Positions 1 to 9,426 of a DNA stretch of 64,000 nt are shown piece after piece. The first letter of the stretch is position 1; each line of letters begins with the position of its first letter. Under the pieces are notes generated by a model that did no database searches, was not told where the DNA came from, and saw only the letters and a list, made by a program, of their open reading frames with translations. The position numbers and the translations under genes are program-made. Origin of the DNA: CAYQQJ01 sp964419935 (GTDB taxonomy: Bacteria > Pseudomonadota > Gammaproteobacteria > Pseudomonadales > Cellvibrionaceae); the NCBI GenBank assembly GCA_964419935.1, contig CAYQQJ010000019.1, positions 10,553 to 74,552 of the forward strand, in the 5' to 3' direction.

Positions 1-1
1 C

Positions 2-1144
2 ATGAAAGCTGTTGCGCTCCCTCCGTCGGCCCAAGCGGCAACTCACTATGCGTTGTGGGTCTTGCCGTTGATTGTGCTGGGCCTGATCAGTTTCGGGTTG
101 GTCATGGTGACGTCAGCGTCCATCGATTTTGCGGCGGAGAATTATGGCGACGCCTGGTTTTTTGCCAAGCGCCATGGCATCTACCTGGTGATTGCTGCAG
201 CGTCTTGCACTGTATTGGCTGCTGTGCCGAGCGCAATGTGGCAACGCTATGCGCCTGCTTTTTTGGTGTTGGGGTTTGTGTTGCTGGTGATTGTGTTAAT
301 TCCGGGCGTTGGTCGAAGTGTTAACGGCAGTCAGCGCTGGTTGAGTCTGGGGCCGATTTCGGTGCAGGTGTCCGAGATAACCAAATTCTGCATGATTCTG
401 TTTTTCGGCAGCTTCCTTGCCCGCAAGCAAGACAAAATCGCCGCAGGCTGGAGCGTGTTTGCAATCATGATTGGGTTGATGGGCGCCGCATCTTTATTAC
501 TGTTGATGCAACCGGACTTCGGCAGTGCGGTGGTTCTTTGTCTGACTTGCGGCGCCATGATGTTCGTCGGCGGTGTGCGTCTGTTCCGCTTTCTGGTGTT
601 GGCAGCCATCGGCTTGGCGGGTTTGTCCGCAGTTGCGGTGCTTTCGCCTTATCGCTGGCAGCGTCTGGTGACCTTTCTGGATCCCTGGTCGGATCAGTTC
701 TCCAGTGGCTATCAGTTGGTGCAATCGCTTATTGCGTTTGGGCGCGGCGAATGGTTTGGAATGGGTTTGGGTAACAGTATTCAAAAACTTTTTTTCTTGC
801 CTGAAGCTCACACGGATTTTGTTTTCGCAATAATTGCCGAAGAATTGGGCCTGGTGGGTGCGGTGGCCTTGATCAGTGCATTTATCCTGTTGGTTTATAA
901 GATCTACGCAATCTCCCGCCGCGCCAGCGAGCAAGGCAACTTGTTTATCAGTTTTGTCTGCTTTGGTGTCGCCATCATGCTGGCCGGTCAGGCATTCATC
1001 AATATGGGCGTAGCCGCAGGACTGTTACCCACCAAAGGACTTACCTTACCGTTGATAAGTTATGGTGGCAGTAGCCTGGTGGTTACCTGCGCGTTGTTGA
1101 CCTTGGTCATCCGAATGGATTGGGAGCTGCGGCGCGATGAATAA
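2..1144 (+). CDS. ftsW: FtsW, septal peptidoglycan polymerase (SEDS family)
   Basis: FtsW is the integral membrane glycosyltransferase that polymerises lipid II at the division septum together with the penicillin-binding protein FtsI. The 380-residue product is hydrophobic throughout with about ten membrane segments. It carries the family signatures QPDFGS near residue 170 and LPEAHTDF near 267, and the C-terminal block LTLPLISYGGSS. The ATG lies at base 2, so a slightly longer N-terminus outside the window cannot be excluded, although the length is near the usual 380-414. The stop overlaps the murG start by 8 bases, which suggests translational coupling in a dcw cluster. Confidence 0.95.
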   Translation: MKAVALPPSAQAATHYALWVLPLIVLGLISFGLVMVTSASIDFAAENYGDAWFFAKRHGIYLVIAAASCTVLAAVPSAMWQRYAPAFLVLGFVLLVIVLIPGVGRSVNGSQRWLSLGPISVQVSEITKFCMILFFGSFLARKQDKIAAGWSVFAIMIGLMGAASLLLLMQPDFGSAVVLCLTCGAMMFVGGVRLFRFLVLAAIGLAGLSAVAVLSPYRWQRLVTFLDPWSDQFSSGYQLVQSLIAFGRGEWFGMGLGNSIQKLFFLPEAHTDFVFAIIAEELGLVGAVALISAFILLVYKIYAISRRASEQGNLFISFVCFGVAIMLAGQAFINMGVAAGLLPTKGLTLPLISYGGSSLVVTCALLTLVIRMDWELRRDE

Positions 1145-2219
1145 CACCCAACCAATTACAGCATTGATTATGGCCGGCGGCACTGGTGGACACGTGTTCC
1201 CTGCGCTGGCTCTGGCGCAGGAGCTGAGTAATCAGGGGCACACCGTGGAATGGTTGGGCACAGCTCGTGGCATTGAATCCCGGTTGGTGCCGGCAGCGGG
1301 CTACCCACTGCACACTTTGGCGATTGGTGGTTTGCGGGGGCATGGTTTAAGTACAAAACTCGCGGCTCCCTGGCGCGTAGCCAGAGCCGTTTGGCAGGCA
1401 GCAAAAGTTATCGTCAAGGTAAAACCCCAGGTGGTTGTGGGTCTTGGCGGTTTTGCTGCAGGTCCGGGTGGAATTGCGGCGCGGTTACTGAGAAAACCTC
1501 TGGTGATTCACGAACAAAATGCCATTGCCGGGACCACCAACAAAATTCTTGCGCGGGTGGCGAACAAAACGCTGGTGGCATTCCCGAACGCGTTGGCGAA
1601 CAGTCAATGTATCGGAAACCCCGTGCGGGAGGCTATTGAAGCCGTGCCGACGCCCGCAGCACGTTTTGCTGACCGCACTGCGCCGCTAAGGCTGTTGGTA
1701 TTGGGCGGCAGCCTGGGTGCCGTTGCAATCAACAAAGTGGTGCCTGCTGCGTTGCGCGCAATGCCGGAAGAACTTCGCCCGCAGGTGCGACACCAAACCG
1801 GTGAAAAGCATATTACCGACACGCTGGCATTTTATCGCGAGGCAAAAGTTAACGCGGACGTTATTGCGTTTATTGATGACATGGCTGAAGCACTCGGTTG
1901 GGCTGACCTGATTGTTTGTCGTGCCGGTGCACTGACAGTTGCTGAACTTGCCGCCGTGGGTGTTGCCTCGGTACTGGTACCGTTTCCGTTTGCGATTGAT
2001 GATCATCAAACGGCAAATGCACGATTTTTGGAAGGCGCGGGTGCTGCCATTGTAAAACAACAACATGAGTTGACAGACGACGTGCTGCGGCAACTGCTCA
2101 CGGCGCTTTTGGCGGACAGAACAAAACTCTTAGCCATGGCCGAGGCTGCACGCACACTTGCTGTGCCCCGTTCGGCTCGAATATTTGCAGAAATTTGTCT
2201 GGAGCAGGCCCATGGCTGA
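1137..2219 (+). CDS. murG: MurG, UDP-GlcNAc:lipid I GlcNAc transferase
   Basis: MurG transfers GlcNAc from UDP-GlcNAc to lipid I, making lipid II on the inner face of the cytoplasmic membrane. The 360-residue protein has the GT-B layout. The glycine-rich acceptor loop GGTGGH is at residues 14-19, a second loop GGSLGA is near 188, and the donor-site segment with HQTANA is near 290. The start codon sits inside the last codons of ftsW (8-base overlap) and the end overlaps murC by 8 bases, so the three genes are probably translated in sequence from one mRNA. Confidence 0.96.
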   Translation: MNNTQPITALIMAGGTGGHVFPALALAQELSNQGHTVEWLGTARGIESRLVPAAGYPLHTLAIGGLRGHGLSTKLAAPWRVARAVWQAAKVIVKVKPQVVVGLGGFAAGPGGIAARLLRKPLVIHEQNAIAGTTNKILARVANKTLVAFPNALANSQCIGNPVREAIEAVPTPAARFADRTAPLRLLVLGGSLGAVAINKVVPAALRAMPEELRPQVRHQTGEKHITDTLAFYREAKVNADVIAFIDDMAEALGWADLIVCRAGALTVAELAAVGVASVLVPFPFAIDDHQTANARFLEGAGAAIVKQQHELTDDVLRQLLTALLADRTKLLAMAEAARTLAVPRSARIFAEICLEQAHG

Positions 2220-3636
2220 TGCGGAAATTTATCATATTCCTGAGATGCGTCGAATCCGACGCATACATTTCGTCGGCATCGGTGGCGCGGGCATGTCGGG
2301 TATTGCGGAAGTTCTGCTTAATCAGGGCTACGACGTATCCGGCTCGGATTTGCGTGAGTCTCCCGCGACCCGACGGCTCACCGGGCTGGGTGCCAAATTG
2401 TTTCTTGGGCATCATCCTGAGAACATTGTGAACTCAGATGTTGTTGTTGTTTCCAGTGCAGTTATTGACAGCAATCCTGAGCTGGTCAGCGCACGGGATC
2501 TGAGAATCCCGATCATACGTCGCGCAGAAATGCTGGGCGAATTAATGCGCTATAGACATGGCATTGCTGTAGCGGGTACTCACGGGAAAACCACAACGAC
2601 CAGTCTGATTGCCAGCATTCTGGCTGCGGCGGATCAGGACCCCACATTTGTTATTGGTGGACTGCTCAACAGCGCGGGTTGTAATGCGCGTCTGGGTGAA
2701 GGCCGGTATCTGGTCGCGGAGGCAGACGAGAGCGATGCGTCCTTTATGCATCTGCAACCCATGGTTGCAGTGATAACGAATATCGACGCGGATCACATGG
2801 ATACCTACGGTGGTGATTTTTCCAAACTGACTCAGACATTTGTAGAGTTTCTGCACAATCTCCCGTTCTACGGACAGGCGGTATTGTGCAGCGACGATGC
2901 CAATGTGGCGAGCATCATTCCCCAGATATCCCGCTCGGTAATCACCTACGGATTTGGCGAAGAATGCGACTTTCGCGCCTACGACGTGCAACAGCATACG
3001 AACACTTTGCGCTTCAAGGTTGCGCGACCCAACAAGCCCGAGCCGTTGGAAATTTTTCTGAACCTGCCGGGCCGACATAACGTACTCAATGCGACTGCAG
3101 CCATTGCCGTTGTGACTGATGAAGGTGTGGATGACGATGCAATAAAAAAAGGGCTGGCCAATTTTCTCGGCGTCGGTCGTCGTTTCCAAATGTACGGCGA
3201 ATTCAGTGTGGGGGAAGGTCATCCGGTAATGCTGGTTGACGACTATGGACATCATCCCCGTGAAGTGGCCGCCACCATTCAGGCCGTGCGAGACGGGTGG
3301 CCGGATCGTCGGCTGGTAATGGTTTATCAACCCCATAGATACACACGCACGCGGGATCTTTACGAGGATTTTGTTGATGTTCTGTCCAGTGTGGATCAGC
3401 TGATACTGCTGGAAGTTTACGGGGCAGGTGAAGACCCCATAGCGGGTGCAGATGGCCGGCACCTGAGCCGCAGTATTCGCAACCGCGCGGTAATCGATCC
3501 GATTTTTGTTGAAGGCATTGAAGCGGTACCCGCAGTCATACGTGACATAGTTCAGCCGGGTGACATTGTTATTACGCAGGGTGCCGGGAACATTGGCACC
3601 CTTGCAGCCGAACTGGCCAAGCGCCAGCTTCGTTAA
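2212..3636 (+). CDS. murC: MurC, UDP-N-acetylmuramate:L-alanine ligase
   Basis: MurC is the ATP-dependent ligase that adds L-alanine to UDP-MurNAc, the first amino acid of the peptidoglycan stem. I place the start at the ATG at 2212, giving 474 residues. A GGAG ribosome site lies 7 bases upstream, and the N-terminus then reads MADAEIYHIP ahead of the Rossmann motif GIGGAGMSG. An upstream in-frame ATG at 2158 lies deep inside murG. The ATP loop GTHGKTTTTS is near residue 120, and the central and C-terminal Mur ligase domains follow at normal length. Confidence 0.95.
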   Translation: MADAEIYHIPEMRRIRRIHFVGIGGAGMSGIAEVLLNQGYDVSGSDLRESPATRRLTGLGAKLFLGHHPENIVNSDVVVVSSAVIDSNPELVSARDLRIPIIRRAEMLGELMRYRHGIAVAGTHGKTTTTSLIASILAAADQDPTFVIGGLLNSAGCNARLGEGRYLVAEADESDASFMHLQPMVAVITNIDADHMDTYGGDFSKLTQTFVEFLHNLPFYGQAVLCSDDANVASIIPQISRSVITYGFGEECDFRAYDVQQHTNTLRFKVARPNKPEPLEIFLNLPGRHNVLNATAAIAVVTDEGVDDDAIKKGLANFLGVGRRFQMYGEFSVGEGHPVMLVDDYGHHPREVAATIQAVRDGWPDRRLVMVYQPHRYTRTRDLYEDFVDVLSSVDQLILLEVYGAGEDPIAGADGRHLSRSIRNRAVIDPIFVEGIEAVPAVIRDIVQPGDIVITQGAGNIGTLAAELAKRQLR

Positions 3637-3650
3637 TTGAGCGACACGAT

Positions 3651-4613
3651 ATGAATACGCCAAACCTGAAATTCGATGCACAGATCGCTGGCCGTCTGGG
3701 ACGGATGGCCGTGCTGTATGGTGGACTTTCCGCAGAGCGGGAAATTTCTTTGCAAAGTGGGCAGGCCGTTCTGCAAGCGCTGCTGAACGCCGGTGTTGAT
3801 GCAGTGGGTATCGATATTGGGAAAGAAGCGGTACAGCAGCTGGAGCAGGAAAAATTGGACAGTGTGTTTATCGCGTTGCACGGTGCCGGTGGGGAAGACG
3901 GCACCATGCAGGCACTGTTGGAATTCCTGCACCTGCCCTACACCGGTAGCGGCGTGATGGCGTCGGCTTTATGCATGGATAAGGTACGCACCAAATATTT
4001 GTGGCAGGGCGTGGGTATTCCAACACCGGAGTTCATGGTGCTGGATGCGCAATGCGATTGGGAGGCTAGTTTACAAAAATTGGGTGGAACGGCATTTGTT
4101 AAACCGGTACATGAAGGGTCGAGCATCGGTATGGCCATTGCGTCCAGCGCAGAAGAATTGCAGCAGGCATTTCTAAAGGCGTCACAGTACGACCAGGCGG
4201 TTATGGCGGAGCGGTGCATACGCGGAGGGGAGTATACCGTTGCTATTCTGAACGGCGTCGCCTTGCCGCCAATTAAGCTGGAAACAGACCACGTGTTTTA
4301 TGATTACGACGCGAAATACGTGGCGGAAGATACCCGTTATCTATGTCCCTGTGGGCTCTCGGAAGAAAAGGATGCCGAACTTCGTTCACTGGCGTTGAAG
4401 GCTTTCAAATTGATCGGTTGCCGGGGCTGGGGCCGCGTTGATGTGATGGCCGATGCACAGGGTAATTTCCATTTGCTGGAAGTTAACACAATTCCGGGTA
4501 TGACCAGCCACAGCCTGGTGCCCATGGCTGCAAAAGCGGCGGGTCTGGATTTTGATGAACTGGTGTTGACCATTGCGGGGCAGGCAATTCCGCAGAAAGG
4601 CGGGGCTTCTTGA
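3651..4613 (+). CDS. ddlB: DdlB, D-alanine:D-alanine ligase
   Basis: This enzyme joins two D-alanines for the end of the peptidoglycan stem peptide. The 320-residue product has the Ddl N-terminal motif GLSAEREISL near residue 26, the HGAGGEDG loop near 70, an ATP-grasp core with KPVHEGSSIG, and the metal-binding end EVNTIPGMT near 278. It lies between murC and ftsQ, as in many gammaproteobacterial division clusters. No strong ribosome site is seen before the ATG at 3651, so expression may rely on readthrough from murC 14 bases upstream. Confidence 0.95.
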   Translation: MNTPNLKFDAQIAGRLGRMAVLYGGLSAEREISLQSGQAVLQALLNAGVDAVGIDIGKEAVQQLEQEKLDSVFIALHGAGGEDGTMQALLEFLHLPYTGSGVMASALCMDKVRTKYLWQGVGIPTPEFMVLDAQCDWEASLQKLGGTAFVKPVHEGSSIGMAIASSAEELQQAFLKASQYDQAVMAERCIRGGEYTVAILNGVALPPIKLETDHVFYDYDAKYVAEDTRYLCPCGLSEEKDAELRSLALKAFKLIGCRGWGRVDVMADAQGNFHLLEVNTIPGMTSHSLVPMAAKAAGLDFDELVLTIAGQAIPQKGGAS

Positions 4614-4643
4614 AATGAGAATCCGTGACATGAGGTCCGTGAA

Positions 4644-5483
4644 ATGAGCAATGCTCCACGTGCTAAAACTTATCGACCCCGCCCTGCGCGCTCCGGTGCT
4701 GGCGGCGCGAGTCGAAAAGTGCAGGCGCCGAGTAACCGCAAATTGCGTGGCGCGCTTATCAAGTCGCTGTCAGCGGTGATGGCGGTTGCCTTGGTGGTGG
4801 GTTTGATCCTGGTAATGGAGCCCATGGCTTATTTGAAGCAGGTGACAAATCGACCGATCGCGAGCATCGCCATTAAGGGGCAGTTTCGCTATCTGTCACA
4901 ACAGAAAGTTCAGGCTATGGTTGCCGAGCGCGTTGCAGACACATTTTTGCAGCTGGATATGCACGAGCTCAAGGCGGCTATGGAGCAAAACCCCTGGATA
5001 GATTCCGTGGCCATATCGCGGCACTGGCCCGATAGCCTGGTGGTGACGGTTAATGAGCAACAGCCCATTGCACGCTGGGGTGATGACGCTTTCATGAATA
5101 TGCGCGGTGACATCATAGAGGTTGCGGACAACCGCATTCTTGAGCATTTACCCATGCTCCATGGCGGTAAGCATTACGCACAGGATGTTATGCAAAAGTA
5201 TGTGCAGATCACCCGTTTGTTGTCGCCGGCTGAGTTGGAATTGCGTGAGGTTAATCTGGATGAGACCTTATCCTGGACGCTGCAATTGCAGAACGGCATC
5301 GTCATCCGCGTGGGACGCGAGCATGTTTTTGAGAAACTTCAACGTTTGCTGGCGGTGTTCCCACGAGAACTTGCCGCCAAGGCGGAACGCGTCGAGAGCA
5401 TTGATTTACGTTACAGCGACGGCTTCGCTGTGAGTTGGAAACAAAAAGGGTTAGAACAGTTGGCGATGGCAGATGGAAAATAA
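4644..5483 (+). CDS. ftsQ: FtsQ, divisome scaffold protein
   Basis: FtsQ is a bitopic inner-membrane protein that links early and late division proteins through FtsB and FtsL. The 279-residue protein starts with a basic, Arg/Pro-rich cytoplasmic tail of about 35 residues. One membrane span follows (about 38-60), then a periplasmic POTRA domain (from IASIAIKGQFRYLS) and a FtsQ-type C-terminal domain. A GAGG-like ribosome site precedes the ATG. Identity rests on the domain layout and the position between ddlB and ftsA, since FtsQ sequences diverge quickly. Confidence 0.93.
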   Translation: MSNAPRAKTYRPRPARSGAGGASRKVQAPSNRKLRGALIKSLSAVMAVALVVGLILVMEPMAYLKQVTNRPIASIAIKGQFRYLSQQKVQAMVAERVADTFLQLDMHELKAAMEQNPWIDSVAISRHWPDSLVVTVNEQQPIARWGDDAFMNMRGDIIEVADNRILEHLPMLHGGKHYAQDVMQKYVQITRLLSPAELELREVNLDETLSWTLQLQNGIVIRVGREHVFEKLQRLLAVFPRELAAKAERVESIDLRYSDGFAVSWKQKGLEQLAMADGK

Positions 5484-5514
5484 AATGTCTTACACAATTA
5501 GCGGGGTGAAGTGA

Positions 5515-6747
5515 ATGGCTTATTCAAGCGAAGGCAAAATGATTGTTGGCTTGGATATTGGCACTTCCAAGGTTGTGGCCATAGTTGGAGAAGTGTCTCC
5601 GGAGGGCGAGCTCTCCGTCGTGGGCCTGGGTTCCCATCGCTCCAACGGGCTGAAAAAAGGCGTTGTGGTCAATATCGAATCCACCGTGCAATCCATTCAA
5701 CGCGCTGTTGAAGAAGCGGAGTTGATGGCGGGCTGCCAGATACATTCTGTGTATGCGGGCATTGCGGGTAGCCATATTCGCAGTCTTAACTCTCACGGCA
5801 TTGTTGCAATCAAGGATCGTGAAGTCTTCTCCCAGGACCTGGAGCGGGTCATTGATGCGGCCCAGGCAGTGGCTATTCCTGCGGACCAGAGAATTCTTCA
5901 TATCCTGCCACAGGAATATCTCATTGATGAGCAGGAAGGGGTGAAGGAGCCGCTGGGGATGTCTGGCGTGCGACTGGAAGCCAAAGTTCATCTAGTGACC
6001 TGTGCCGTTAATGCCGCGCAAAATATTGAAAAGTGCATTCGTCGCTGCGGCCTTGAGGTGGAAGATATTATTCTGGAGCAGCTGGCGTCGAGCTATTCGG
6101 TACTGACCGAAGATGAAAAAGAGCTCGGAGTATGTTTGGTCGATATCGGCGGAGGCACAACGGATATCGCCATATTTACTGAAGGTGCCATTCGCCATAC
6201 CGGTGTGATTCCGATTGCCGGTGATCAGGTGACCAATGACATTGCCATGGCTTTGCGTACACCGACCCAGTACGCCGAGGAAATAAAAATCAAATACGCC
6301 TGTGCGCTGGCCAAGCTTACCGGTGTGGAGGAAACCATTAAAGTGCCCAGCGTGGGTGACCGTCCCGCGCGAGATTTGTCGCGGCAGGCGTTGGCTGAAG
6401 TGGTGGAACCGCGCTACGACGAGCTCTTTACGCTGGTGCAGGCGGAATTGCGCCGTAGCGGTTTCGAAGACATGGTGGCCGCAGGCATCGTATTGACAGG
6501 TGGCACGTCGAAAATGGAGGGCGTGATTGAGTTGGCGGAAGAGATTTTTCACATGCCGGTGCGCCTTGGTTCGCCGCACAATGTGCGCGGCCTGAAAGAC
6601 ATCGTGAGCAACCCGATCTACTCCACTGGTGTCGGGCTGTTGCTGTACGGCATTAAACAGCAGCAGGGCTCCGATAGCGCGCGCAGAACCGATAAAGACG
6701 AAAATTCATGGGGACGGGTAAAGACCTGGTTCCAGAAAAATTTCTAG
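5515..6747 (+). CDS. ftsA: FtsA, actin-like Z-ring membrane tether
   Basis: FtsA is the actin-like ATPase that anchors FtsZ filaments to the membrane and recruits later division proteins. The 410-residue protein begins with the phosphate-binding loop GLDIGTSKV, contains the DIGGGTTD motif near residue 210 and a GGTSKMEG motif near 330, and ends in an amphipathic helix (WGRVKTWFQKNF) of the kind that inserts into the membrane. A GGGGTGA ribosome site precedes the ATG at 5515. It is followed by ftsZ after 122 bases. Confidence 0.96.
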   Translation: MAYSSEGKMIVGLDIGTSKVVAIVGEVSPEGELSVVGLGSHRSNGLKKGVVVNIESTVQSIQRAVEEAELMAGCQIHSVYAGIAGSHIRSLNSHGIVAIKDREVFSQDLERVIDAAQAVAIPADQRILHILPQEYLIDEQEGVKEPLGMSGVRLEAKVHLVTCAVNAAQNIEKCIRRCGLEVEDIILEQLASSYSVLTEDEKELGVCLVDIGGGTTDIAIFTEGAIRHTGVIPIAGDQVTNDIAMALRTPTQYAEEIKIKYACALAKLTGVEETIKVPSVGDRPARDLSRQALAEVVEPRYDELFTLVQAELRRSGFEDMVAAGIVLTGGTSKMEGVIELAEEIFHMPVRLGSPHNVRGLKDIVSNPIYSTGVGLLLYGIKQQQGSDSARRTDKDENSWGRVKTWFQKNF

Positions 6748-6869
6748 ATGAGAAAACACAGCAGGTTTCACAATTAGGAACCAAAAGACTTTTAGCGACT
6801 ACTTTTAATTTTTGACAAACACTTTTTACTACCAAGTTTTCAATTTTTCAGGGGAAAGAGGGAAATATT

Positions 6870-8027
6870 ATGTTTGAACTACTCGATAACGTACCACAGA
6901 ACGCAGTCATCAAAGTCGTCGGTGTCGGCGGCGGCGGTGGCAACGCGGTTAAACACATGATCCAGAATGCGGTTGAGGGCGTGGATTTCATTTGCGCCAA
7001 CACCGATGCCCAGGCATTGAAGGATATTGAAGCACGCACAGTATTGCAGCTGGGCAATAACATGACCAAAGGATTGGGCGCGGGCGCCAATCCCGACGTT
7101 GGTCGTCAGGCTGCGATGGAAGATCGTGAACGTATTGCAGAAGTACTCAGTGGTGCCGATATGGTCTTCATCACTGCCGGCATGGGCGGTGGTACCGGAA
7201 CCGGTGGTGCGCCAGTTGTGGCCGAAGTTGCGCGTGAATTGGGCATTCTGACGGTTGCCGTGGTTACCAAACCGTTCGAGTTTGAAGGCCGCAAGCGCAT
7301 GGCCACGGCGGAAGAAGGTATCAAGCAGTTGCAGGACCGCGTTGACTCGCTGATCACCATCCCCAACAACAAGTTACTGTCCGTTCTGGGTAAAACGACC
7401 AGCCTGCTGGACGCATTCAAGGCGGCAAACGACGTACTCCTCGGCGCGGTACAGGGAATTGCGGACCTGATTATCCGCCCCGGTATGATCAACGTGGACT
7501 TTGCCGACGTGCGCACCGTCATGTCCGAGATGGGCATGGCGATGATGGGCAGCGGAACCGCCAAAGGGGAGAACCGTGCGCGGGAAGCCGCAGAAGCCGC
7601 AATCCGCAGTCCTCTGCTGGAAGATGTGAACCTGCAGGGCGCGCGGGGCATCCTGGTCAACATTACGGCGGGCATGGATCTTTCTCTGGGCGAATTTACC
7701 GAGGTGGGTGATACCATTGAAGAGTTTGCCTCCGGTGACGCAACAGTGGTTGTCGGTACCGTTATTGATCCGGAAATGAGCGATGAATTGCGTGTGACCG
7801 TGGTGGCGACTGGTTTGGGCTGCCCTGCCTCAGCGAAGAAGCCGACCAATACCAAAGTGGTGGTAGACAATACTCGCAATGCTGATGGCCGGCCGAACTA
7901 TGGTGATCTGGATAAGCCGACAGTCATGCGTCAGCGGCGCGACACTGGGGCCACCGCATTGGATACCCGCGAAAAGGACCTGGAATACCTCGATATTCCG
8001 GCGTTTCTGCGACGTCAGGCGGATTAG
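6870..8027 (+). CDS. ftsZ: FtsZ, tubulin-like division GTPase
   Basis: FtsZ polymerises with GTP into the Z-ring that organises septation. The 385-residue protein contains the tubulin signature GGGTGTG near residues 106-112 and the T7 synergy loop with NVDFADV near 208. A variable linker leads to the conserved C-terminal tail with DIPAFLRRQ that binds FtsA and other partners. A very strong AGGGGAAAGAGGGAA leader before the ATG fits high expression. The 122 bases upstream are AT-rich and hold a perfect -35 hexamer (TTGACA at 6812-6817) but no convincing -10. Confidence 0.97.
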   Translation: MFELLDNVPQNAVIKVVGVGGGGGNAVKHMIQNAVEGVDFICANTDAQALKDIEARTVLQLGNNMTKGLGAGANPDVGRQAAMEDRERIAEVLSGADMVFITAGMGGGTGTGGAPVVAEVARELGILTVAVVTKPFEFEGRKRMATAEEGIKQLQDRVDSLITIPNNKLLSVLGKTTSLLDAFKAANDVLLGAVQGIADLIIRPGMINVDFADVRTVMSEMGMAMMGSGTAKGENRAREAAEAAIRSPLLEDVNLQGARGILVNITAGMDLSLGEFTEVGDTIEEFASGDATVVVGTVIDPEMSDELRVTVVATGLGCPASAKKPTNTKVVVDNTRNADGRPNYGDLDKPTVMRQRRDTGATALDTREKDLEYLDIPAFLRRQAD

Positions 8028-8443
8028 TCGATACCTGAGCGAATTTATCCCGGCATGGGATCTCTATCGGGTTGCTGAGCATCGCCACATGGCGCAGCGT
8101 GCTTATTGGCAAGCGCCATAAAGGTGCCAGCAACCATGTGCGACGCAGGATGAGTCGCATGGATAGCTATAGTCGCCTTGGTAGGTAGACACACCTGCAA
8201 AGAAGGCTATATATAAGGAAGGCAGACAATGGTAGGGCTCCCCTCCCTGTCGCTTCCACCGGGCCGGGACTCTTTGTCGCATCTTCGCTCACATTGAGTG
8301 ACGTAACGTTCACATTGAATGATGTAAATAGTTGATTAAATTTTGATCGCTGTCTATTATCAACGGGCCGCGACCGCCGAAGCAGCTGATCAAGCAATTG
8401 ATAGAGGTGCGCTTAAGGTGTTTTTGACTTTGTGATCCAGTAA
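8028..8443. other. ftsZ-lpxC intergenic region with a tandem 17-mer
   Basis: No credible gene is seen between ftsZ and the lpxC promoter. The region holds a small inverted repeat TGCGAC/GTCGCA at 8139-8144 and 8154-8159, without a T-run. It also holds two near-identical 17-base units, CACATTGAGTGACGTAA at 8290-8306 and CACATTGAATGATGTAA at 8311-8327. Their starts are 21 bases apart, two turns of the helix, as in paired regulator sites. Confidence 0.6.
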
Positions 8444-8472
8444 TTGGTTCGAAAGTCTGCTTCTGTTATCAT
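8444..8472 (+). promoter_or_regulatory. sigma-70 type promoter for lpxC
   Basis: TTGGTT at 8444-8449 is followed after exactly 17 bases by TATCAT at 8467-8472. This predicts transcription start near 8480 and a leader of about 30 bases before the lpxC ATG at 8512. The spacing is optimal and each hexamer matches the consensus at four or five positions. This would let lpxC be transcribed independently of ftsZ. Confidence 0.55.
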
Positions 8473-8511
8473 GCGCGCCGCCATAGCCCGCCTTATCCGA
8501 GACAAAAACCT

Positions 8512-9426
8512 ATGATCAAACAGCGTTCCCTGAAAAACGAAATACGCGCCACAGGTGTGGGCCTTCACACCGGTCAGAAGATATTCCTGACACTGCGCCC
8601 AGCTCCCGTTGATACGGGGATTGTTTTTCGACGCGTCGATCTGGACCCGGTTGTTGAAATTCAGGCTCATGCTGAAAACGTCGGCGATACAACGCTATCT
8701 ACAACCCTGGTGAACGGCGACGTGCGCATCTCCACCGTGGAACACCTTCTGTCTGCCATGGCCGGGCTGGGTATTGACAACGCGATTGTTGAAGTTAGCG
8801 CCGACGAAGTGCCTATTATGGACGGTAGCGCCGGTCCTTTCGTATTTCTGATCCAGTCTGCCGGCATTCAGGAGCAGAACGCTCCGAAGAAGTTTATTCG
8901 CATCAAGAAAGAAGTGACTGTAACAGACGGCGACAAGACAGCGACCTTCGTACCGTTTGACGGTTTCAAGGTGTCGTTCACTATCGATTTTGACCACCCG
9001 GTGTTCAAAGAGCGCAAGCTTTCCGCATCGGTGGATTTTTCCAGCACCTCTTTCGTCAAAGAAGTGTCTCGGGCCCGTACCTTCGGCTTTATGCATGAAA
9101 TCGAATACTTGCGCTCCAAGGGTCTCGCCAAGGGCGGCAGCGTCGACAATGCGATTGTGGTAGATAAGTACCGTATCCTGAACGAAGACGGCCTCCGCTA
9201 TGAAGACGAGTTCGTCAAACACAAGATTCTGGACGCGATCGGTGATTTGTATCTGCTCGGCAATAGCCTGATTGGCGAGTTCAAGGCGCTGAAATCCGGT
9301 CACGGGCTAAACAACAAGTCCCTGCGCGAGTTGATTCGCCAAACCGACGCCTGGGAATTTGTGACTTTCGAGAATGAGGAAGAAGCGCCTATCTCCTACA
9401 TCAAACCCATGGCCGCGGCTGTCTAG
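8512..9426 (+). CDS. lpxC: LpxC, UDP-3-O-acyl-GlcNAc deacetylase
   Basis: LpxC is the zinc deacetylase that commits UDP-3-O-acyl-GlcNAc to lipid A synthesis in the cytosol. The 304-residue protein matches the usual 303-305. It shows the zinc ligand region EHLLSAMAGLGIDN near residue 78, the ARTFGFMHEIE segment near 188, the HKILDAIGDLYLLG block near 238 with the second zinc histidine and an aspartate, and the catalytic GHGLNNKSL near 264. It follows ftsZ, as is common in gammaproteobacteria, and has its own candidate promoter. Confidence 0.97.
   Translation: MIKQRSLKNEIRATGVGLHTGQKIFLTLRPAPVDTGIVFRRVDLDPVVEIQAHAENVGDTTLSTTLVNGDVRISTVEHLLSAMAGLGIDNAIVEVSADEVPIMDGSAGPFVFLIQSAGIQEQNAPKKFIRIKKEVTVTDGDKTATFVPFDGFKVSFTIDFDHPVFKERKLSASVDFSSTSFVKEVSRARTFGFMHEIEYLRSKGLAKGGSVDNAIVVDKYRILNEDGLRYEDEFVKHKILDAIGDLYLLGNSLIGEFKALKSGHGLNNKSLRELIRQTDAWEFVTFENEEEAPISYIKPMAAAV

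Noticed and set aside
2542..3681. Long open frame of 379 codons on the - strand opposite murC
   Set aside because: murC is unmistakable on the + strand; the antisense frame has no domain and is a codon-usage shadow.
6812..6817. Perfect TTGACA as a promoter for ftsZ
   Set aside because: No acceptable -10 lies 15-19 bases downstream; the AT-rich setting makes a chance match likely.
8139..8159. Intrinsic terminator after ftsZ
   Set aside because: The 6-bp stem has a 9-base loop and no T-run.
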